Below are positions 59,709 to 64,000 of a stretch of 64,000 nt of DNA, piece after piece. This DNA comes from Sesamum alatum (taxonomy: Eukaryota > Streptophyta > Magnoliopsida > Lamiales > Pedaliaceae): assembly GCA_034509735.1 (NCBI GenBank), contig JACGWO010000011.1, positions 11,689,866 through 11,753,865 on the forward strand, in the 5' to 3' direction. The notes beneath the pieces were generated by a model that worked only from the letters and a program-made list of their open reading frames with translations, was not told where the DNA came from and made no database searches. The translations under genes and the position numbers were made by a program. Positions within the stretch are counted from its first letter, which is position 1. Each line of letters starts with the position of its first letter.

Positions 59709-60010
59709 TATTATAAATCACTTTTTTAGCATAACCACTTAAATTCATCAATTTCTAAGATAAAACATATCTCTTTGTTTGCTTTCGTTTTTCGTTATTC
59801 AAAAAACAACTGAAAATATTCTATATGCTTGTCTATATATTTACGAATTACACAATTTAGTGTATTTCTAACTTATTATTATATATCTTACATTAATACA
59901 AAACATAAAAGAAAATAAAAAAATTCTAAAAAACATCTCTTTAATTAGATCACATCAAAACTTAGCATTATCACTACTCCATAAACCCTAAACCTCCGCA
60001 CCATTATTTC
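59709..60010. other. Intergenic
   Basis: AT-rich, no gene. Confidence 0.45.
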
Positions 60011-60465
60011 GGGAAAATAGTATTTTTCATCCCATAATTTAGAGTCTTTCTACTTTTAGTCCAATTGGATACGAAATTCTTATTTTTGGTCCAATAACTT
60101 TCAAAAACTACATTTTCGATCCCATGACACTTTCCGTTAGATATTTAAAGAAAAGTGTCACATGGCCGTTAAGTGCATGGGACCAAAAGTGTTACTTTTC
60201 GAAAGTTATGGGACCAAAAATAAAAATTTTATAACATATAGAACTAAAAGTGAAAATTCCATAACATATGAGACCAAAACTGTAAAGCCCCTAATGGCCA
60301 CGTACTAAGCACGTGGTGTTTTCGTTAAAAAAATTAACGAGAATATAGCATGGGACAAAAAATGCTACTTTTTAAAAATTACTGCACCAAAAATAAGAAT
60401 CACATAATCAATGAAATCAAAATTGAAAAAATTCCATGTTACTGGACGAAAACTATTATTTTTCC
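60011..60465. mobile_element. Foldback MITE (GGGAAAATAGTATTTTTC ends)
   Basis: GGGAAAATAGTATTTTTCAT faces AACTATTATTTTTCC; inside, GATCCCATGACACTTTCCG and the AAGTTATGGGACCAAAAATA blocks mirror the left arm. It lies about 130 bp downstream of the SAMDC stop codon. Confidence 0.6.
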
Positions 60466-60594
60466 AATTATTACCCTTCTCTCTTATTCCACATCAAAAA
60501 CAACATTACTCTAATAATAACTCAGAAAAAAAAAAAAGGAAGAAAAAAACCCTCTAAGCACTGAATTTCAACTTCTCACTGCTCTTCGTCTGGT

Positions 60595-61707
60595 CTAAAA
60601 TGATCCCACCCAAGGGAACGCCGCCGCGGCCCCACCCACATCACCCTGCTCCGCCACCTCCTTCCAGCACTGCATAACGCACTTGGCCGGAGCGGGGGCC
60701 GTGCATCCCTTCTCTTTGGCCGTGAAACACCGGTAAACCACCCACCCACCACCTGGCAACGGTTGCACCACCGCGCTCCCACACGTATACCCCTCGACGT
60801 CGCCGCAGCTGAACTCCTCAACCCCACCACCTCCCAGGCATGTCACGGCCGTAGTGAACTCTCTCGGCTGGAAGCACCTCAACACCCTCTTCAACAACTG
60901 CTCAAGCCCAATGGACCCGAAGTCGACGCCCATTGCTTCGTAGCTGGCGTAGCTGAACCCATCCTCCGGTGTCACGTGCACAGTAGAGTAAGCTGCGCCT
61001 TCAATCCCATTCATTGAGTACCCACACGGCTCAAATTCGAAGTCGCAGATCTGATGGGTTGGTATTATCTCATCTATACCGGACATTTTAGTCATTCTCC
61101 GGCCGGCGTCTGGATTGTTGAAGAACACGGCGGCCTTTTCCCGGTCCAAGCCAGTCATGCACATTTCAAGATTCAGCACCCCAGCAGTCGGATCCACCCC
61201 TCTCTCCGGATCGATCACTGCAAAGTAGACATGCCAGTTCCGGTTCGGGAAACTCGGGTCGCCAAGTAAATATGCACTCCCGTTCTTGAAGAACGAGTTC
61301 AGAAACGCCACCTCTTCGGCAAAGCTGCGGTGAGGGGCAGGCTGAGAATTCTGGAAAATGAAGGTTCCACGAGAGTAACGAACGGATCGGGGCGCCAGGG
61401 AGAGCGAATCGGCGAGTTTCAAGATTTGTGGGATTGACAGCAGAAGCTTGGTGGTCCCACATGTCTTCAGAATGATCTTCAGTGGATAAACGAAGAGACT
61501 CGATTCAGAGAGCACGTACGAGTCGAACTCAGTGTTGGAGAGCTGCGAGACAATGGTGCAGCAAGCGGGCTCGAGGATGGAATCGAGTTTGGCCCGAGTC
61601 ATGGCCCGCAGACCCAGCCCGTTTGGATCTAAGAACACGGGTGGCTCAGAGAATGTGATTTCAAGTCGTTTCTCGAAGCCCTCGAAACCAATAGCAGAAA
61701 CAGCCAT
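60595..61707 (-). CDS. SAMDC: S-adenosylmethionine decarboxylase proenzyme
   Basis: Makes decarboxylated S-adenosylmethionine, the aminopropyl donor for spermidine and spermine, in the cytosol. 370 codons, uninterrupted, the usual plant length and single-exon form. Self-processing site YVLSESSLFVYP (cleavage between Glu and Ser at about residues 69-70, the Ser becoming the pyruvoyl group), KTCGTTKLL with the catalytic Cys, GYSMNGIEGAAYSTVHVTPEDGFSYASYE with the conserved Ser and His, and NRNWHVYFA. Start: the ATG at 61707 gives MAVSAIGFEGFEKRLEI, the family start. The C-terminus is GC-rich and Ala/Gly-rich (GGAAAAFPWVGSF). It follows a uORF system by 171 nt. All key residues are present, so an active enzyme is expected. 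Confidence 0.97.
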   Translation of the reverse strand: MAVSAIGFEGFEKRLEITFSEPPVFLDPNGLGLRAMTRAKLDSILEPACCTIVSQLSNTEFDSYVLSESSLFVYPLKIILKTCGTTKLLLSIPQILKLADSLSLAPRSVRYSRGTFIFQNSQPAPHRSFAEEVAFLNSFFKNGSAYLLGDPSFPNRNWHVYFAVIDPERGVDPTAGVLNLEMCMTGLDREKAAVFFNNPDAGRRMTKMSGIDEIIPTHQICDFEFEPCGYSMNGIEGAAYSTVHVTPEDGFSYASYEAMGVDFGSIGLEQLLKRVLRCFQPREFTTAVTCLGGGGVEEFSCGDVEGYTCGSAVVQPLPGGGWVVYRCFTAKEKGCTAPAPAKCVMQCWKEVAEQGDVGGAAAAFPWVGSF

Positions 61708-61878
61708 TGCAGCAATTAATCGAACAGTAACTGCACTTAGTACTATAGACTTTTCAAGACGGCTAGCAGTAAATTACAGCAGACACGAGGAAGACGAAGA
61801 AGGCTTTACTGGAAACTAATCAACTCTGCAGAAATTTCGTACTGTACTGAATCGTCCATATTCTTGTGAAAAGATGCA

Positions 61879-62157
61879 TCAGGATGGCTTCCTCAAACAC
61901 TGCCATTGAAGGGGAAAAAAGTTTAGAATCCAACCAATATTCAACATATGTACTGATATAAGTATAGTAATCATATATATATCAGAATGAAACGATGAAG
62001 ATGGTTTTAGTTTTACGTTGGAGTAAGCAGCAGAACGGAATTTCTCGATGCCGCCGTTGGGACGAACGTCTTCAATGATGTAACCTAGGGGTGCTTCGTA
62101 ATGGATTTTACTACTACTACTACTGGATGATTTCTTCTTTCCACCTTTAGCCTCCAT
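61879..62157 (-). CDS. Small uORF of SAMDC (conserved peptide), with an intron
   Basis: Conserved plant SAMDC uORF that represses translation of the main frame when polyamines are high. Exon parts 62157-62017 and 61899-61879 give a 53-aa peptide: MEAKGGKKKSSSSSSSKIHY, then EAPLGYIIEDVRPNGGIEKF, RSAAYSN, and after the splice CLRKPS and stop. The intron (62016-61900) has GT at 62016-62015 and AG at 61901-61900 and splits between codons. The C-terminal CLRKPS matches the family's C-(A/L)-RKPS ending and supports the splice. The intron is 117 nt and contains no stop in frame, so an unspliced RNA would code a 92-aa version. Confidence 0.9.
   Translation of the reverse strand: MEAKGGKKKSSSSSSSKIHYEAPLGYIIEDVRPNGGIEKFRSAAYSNVKLKPSSSFHSDIYMITILISVHMLNIGWILNFFPLQWQCLRKPS
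61900..62016 (-). other. Intron within the SAMDC small uORF
   Basis: GT at 62016-62015, AG at 61901-61900, 117 nt. Length is a multiple of three and no stop is in frame (39 codons, hydrophobic in the middle: IYMITILISVHMLNIGWIL). Confidence 0.85.
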
Positions 62158-62165
62158 TAAAACAT
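62157..62165 (-). CDS. Tiny uORF of SAMDC (ATG TTT TAA)
   Basis: Two-codon frame whose stop shares its last base with the A of the small uORF start (TAATG at 62159-62155 on minus). This one-base overlap is the plant-conserved arrangement through which low polyamine lets ribosomes bypass the small uORF. It lies 15 nt inside the exon after the leader intron. Confidence 0.85.
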   Translation of the reverse strand: MF

Positions 62166-62180
62166 CAACGCCTGCTTTTT

Positions 62181-62421
62181 CTGCAAGAAAATACAGTCAA
62201 ATTCAATCAACGAATGAATCAATTACAGGCTTCAATCACATAATACTACTATCATTCATAAACAACAGTTTGAATATTGTTCATGTTCATCAGCGGTTTA
62301 GATATTGGTTTCTTTCCGTTATCTGGTACATACAGAAAAAATTCTGCAGAAAAACACATGAATCATGAATCCAAAATCAAAGAACTACGCGTCGGTAGTG
62401 ATGAAGGTGGGAGAATCTCAC
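62181..62421 (-). other. SAMDC 5'UTR intron
   Basis: Donor GTGAGATT at 62421 (minus), acceptor TTTCTTGCAG ending at 62181. The upstream leader exon (~62580-62422) has a CTCTCTACC pyrimidine-rich text. An internal candidate acceptor TTTTTCTGCAG near 62343 is an alternative. The donor is predicted by eye. Confidence 0.55.
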
Positions 62422-62609
62422 GTTTTCTTCAGGGATTAGTGTATGTGACGAGTAGATTGAAGTTTCTTGATCTTGCGAAGGAGAATCATGTAGAGGAAAG
62501 AGGGAAGAACAAGGGCAACGGTCTGTTCTGAGTAAAAAGCAGAGATAGAGAGGTAGAGAGGTTTTCTGTTTGGGTGTGTGGGTGGAGATGATTGCGCGGA
62601 ACGCAGGGT

Positions 62610-62617
62610 ATTTATAG
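62610..62617 (-). promoter_or_regulatory. TATA box of SAMDC
   Basis: TATAAATA on minus in the context GCTATAAATACC, about 450 bp upstream of the small uORF start; a start site near 62580 would follow. Confidence 0.65.
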
Positions 62618-62638
62618 CTGCTTTATTCTCCCGGAAAA

Positions 62639-62806
62639 TTTTTTTGTTCGAATCAAGTTTGGTCGAATCAAATCAATTATAGAGCAAGTGCGGCATACTT
62701 GCTATGTGATTGTTCACTTTTCCTAAATTGTATACCAATCATACAGTAAATGTATTGCACTTGCCATATGATTGGTTCAGGTTCGGGTTAGAATCCCCCC
62801 ACTAGG
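62639..62806. mobile_element. MITE family C, copy 2
   Basis: Shares with 34511-34683 the words AAGTTTGGTCGAA, TGCTATGTGATTG and TTGTATACCAATCA. It lies about 20 bp beyond the SAMDC TATA box, so it is the sequence immediately upstream of the promoter core. Confidence 0.6.
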
Positions 62807-63182
62807 GCTGCTTTTCATTTATATTTTCCTTTTTTATTTATACTAATAATATAATAAGAATAACCTATTTTTATTCACAAAAATTCGTTATTGCATTGTA
62901 ATATTAATTTTTTATTATACCAATAATATCTCTAATTTGGTTTCTTTTTTTATTTATATTTTTCTTTTTTTAAAAAAATGTGATGTATTGATTTATATAT
63001 ATTTTTTTCTTATTTATAATATATTTCAAAATATAAAATATTATTTATGCACGCAAAAATGATGTGCTACGTCGATTAATATATATAAAATAATATATAT
63101 ATATATATATGTATGTATGTATTGTTTTCAAGTGATGAGTGCATGGATGATCGATGGATTCTATTGCAACGATAATTTAGTA
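62807..63182. other. Intergenic, no gene
   Basis: AT-rich with (TA)n tracts near 63088-63120. Confidence 0.5.
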
Positions 63183-63515
63183 GGGTAAATTACACTTTTG
63201 GAACCTATACTTTAGTTCAAAATCATTTTGATCACTAAATTTTTCGAGACATAAATTTAGTCCATAATTCTTACAATTTTTTACCATTTTGGTCCCTATA
63301 TTGTTGAAGACACGATTTTGGTTCACAACCTTTACAAATTATTACGATTTTTGTCCATTCAGTTCCCTCATTCTTGACATTTTTACACCCAATTTTAACA
63401 ATTGGGTCAAAATGGTAATAATTTATAAAAATTAGATATCAAAATCGATTCTCAAAAAATTTAGGAATCAAAATCGATTTTAACTCAATATAGAGACCAA
63501 AAGTGTAATTTATCC
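63183..63515. mobile_element. Foldback MITE (GGGTAAATTACACTTTTGG ends)
   Basis: GGGTAAATTACACTTTTGG faces CCAAAAGTGTAATTTATCC. ATTTAGTA (63175-63182) and ATTTAGTC (63516-63523) flank it, 7 of 8 matching. Inside, TCAAAATCATTTTGATC mirrors the ATCAAAATCGATTTT side. Confidence 0.7.
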
Positions 63516-64000
63516 ATTTAGTCCTGAAGAATTATGTTGTGGTTGCGGTACAATGCACTGTTGTACAACAAAGATTTTTTTTTTTTTAAATTAAACCACC
63601 GGACGGTTGAGGAGCTTTTCAGGGCCCCCTCCTCTTCTACATTAAAATACAACAAAAATCATAAGTACAACGGGAGTATTGAAGCTAACGGTAGTCAGCG
63701 ATCGGCTCGGTACGACTTTCTGGTTGAAAATGTTGTTGAGCTCCACATATTCATGTACAGTAAAAGGGGGGACCGTAATATCGCCTAGAAAATCATAAAT
63801 AAGGAGTATTACTCCCTTATGAAGATATTCAAGTGAAGCATAAATAAGAAGTATTACTCCCTTACAATGTACAACAACGATTGTTTGTTGGTATTTCATG
63901 TTTATCATATCTAGGGGTGTTTGCGACAGTTAAAATAAGTATTTGTCATTTTTTTAAAAAAAAATAATTTTTAATTTACAATCTTTTACTTGAATTATCT
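63516..64000. other. Right end of window, no recognised gene
   Basis: Contains a direct repeat of ATAAATAAGRAGTATTACTC (near 63795 and 63841). The minus frame 63908-63642 (88 codons) spans this repeat and has no motif, so I do not call it a gene. Confidence 0.45.

Noticed and set aside
60763..61269. Plus-strand frames of 71-84 codons over SAMDC
   Set aside because: Shadows of the GC-rich SAMDC coding strand.
61879..62157. 92-codon uninterrupted frame as an independent gene
   Set aside because: It is the SAMDC uORF read through its intron; the family peptide supports splicing as the normal form, though retention remains possible.

Overview
The window looks like nuclear DNA of a dicot plant. 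It is AT-rich and has very few genes. The evidence is an 11-exon plant-type leucine-rich-repeat receptor kinase, a plant-type intronless S-adenosylmethionine decarboxylase (SAMDC) with the plant-specific double-uORF leader, tRNA-derived SINEs, Helitron ends, and Ty1/copia, Ty3/gypsy, MULE, pogo and hAT remnants. No genus can be assigned by reading alone.

Only two host genes are convincing, both on the minus strand. At 8277-11772 is an LRR-RLK of the At2g23950/At4g30520 (CLERK/SARK) type. I placed all 11 exons; they sum to 1911 nt and keep phase throughout (636 aa). At 60595-62580 is SAMDC: TATA box, 5'UTR exon and intron, a three-nucleotide-step tiny uORF overlapping the small uORF by one base, an intron inside the small uORF, then the 370-codon main frame.

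The rest is layered transposon sequence. 1-6480: two Helitron 3' ends, a 110-bp tandem array and a 2.1-kb solo LTR with a CACCG duplication. 12.6-16.3 kb: degraded MITEs, a SINE, and a 0.86-kb foldback. 16532-23341: a decayed copia element (minus). 23.3-29.1 kb: a GC-rich island with an unknown frame, MITEs and a SINE. 29116-34505: a gypsy element (minus) with perfect GTCAT duplication, badly deleted pol, and two tandem-repeat regions. 37067-42628: a nested structure in which a small pogo-type element was hit by a solo LTR (CTATG duplication) and a gag-only LTR element (AGGAC duplication). 43-48.8 kb: foldback MITEs and a SINE with a 17-bp duplication. 48860-53445: a MULE with ~150-bp inverted ends and a broken transposase. 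55653-58241: a 2.6-kb foldback element with a perfect 9-bp duplication whose core is a GC-rich block of foreign character. 58.4-60.5 kb: hAT fragment, SINE, foldback MITE.

The two host genes are unrelated to each other. I see no new multi-gene system. The observations I rate highest are the SAMDC small uORF, whose 117-nt intron is in frame and stop-free, so that splicing and retention give two peptides with the same tail; the foldback element carrying an organelle-like insert; the nested pogo/solo-LTR/gag-only structure; and a 44-bp array of paired hairpins in the gypsy element. All coordinates and alignments were read by eye and have not been checked by software.
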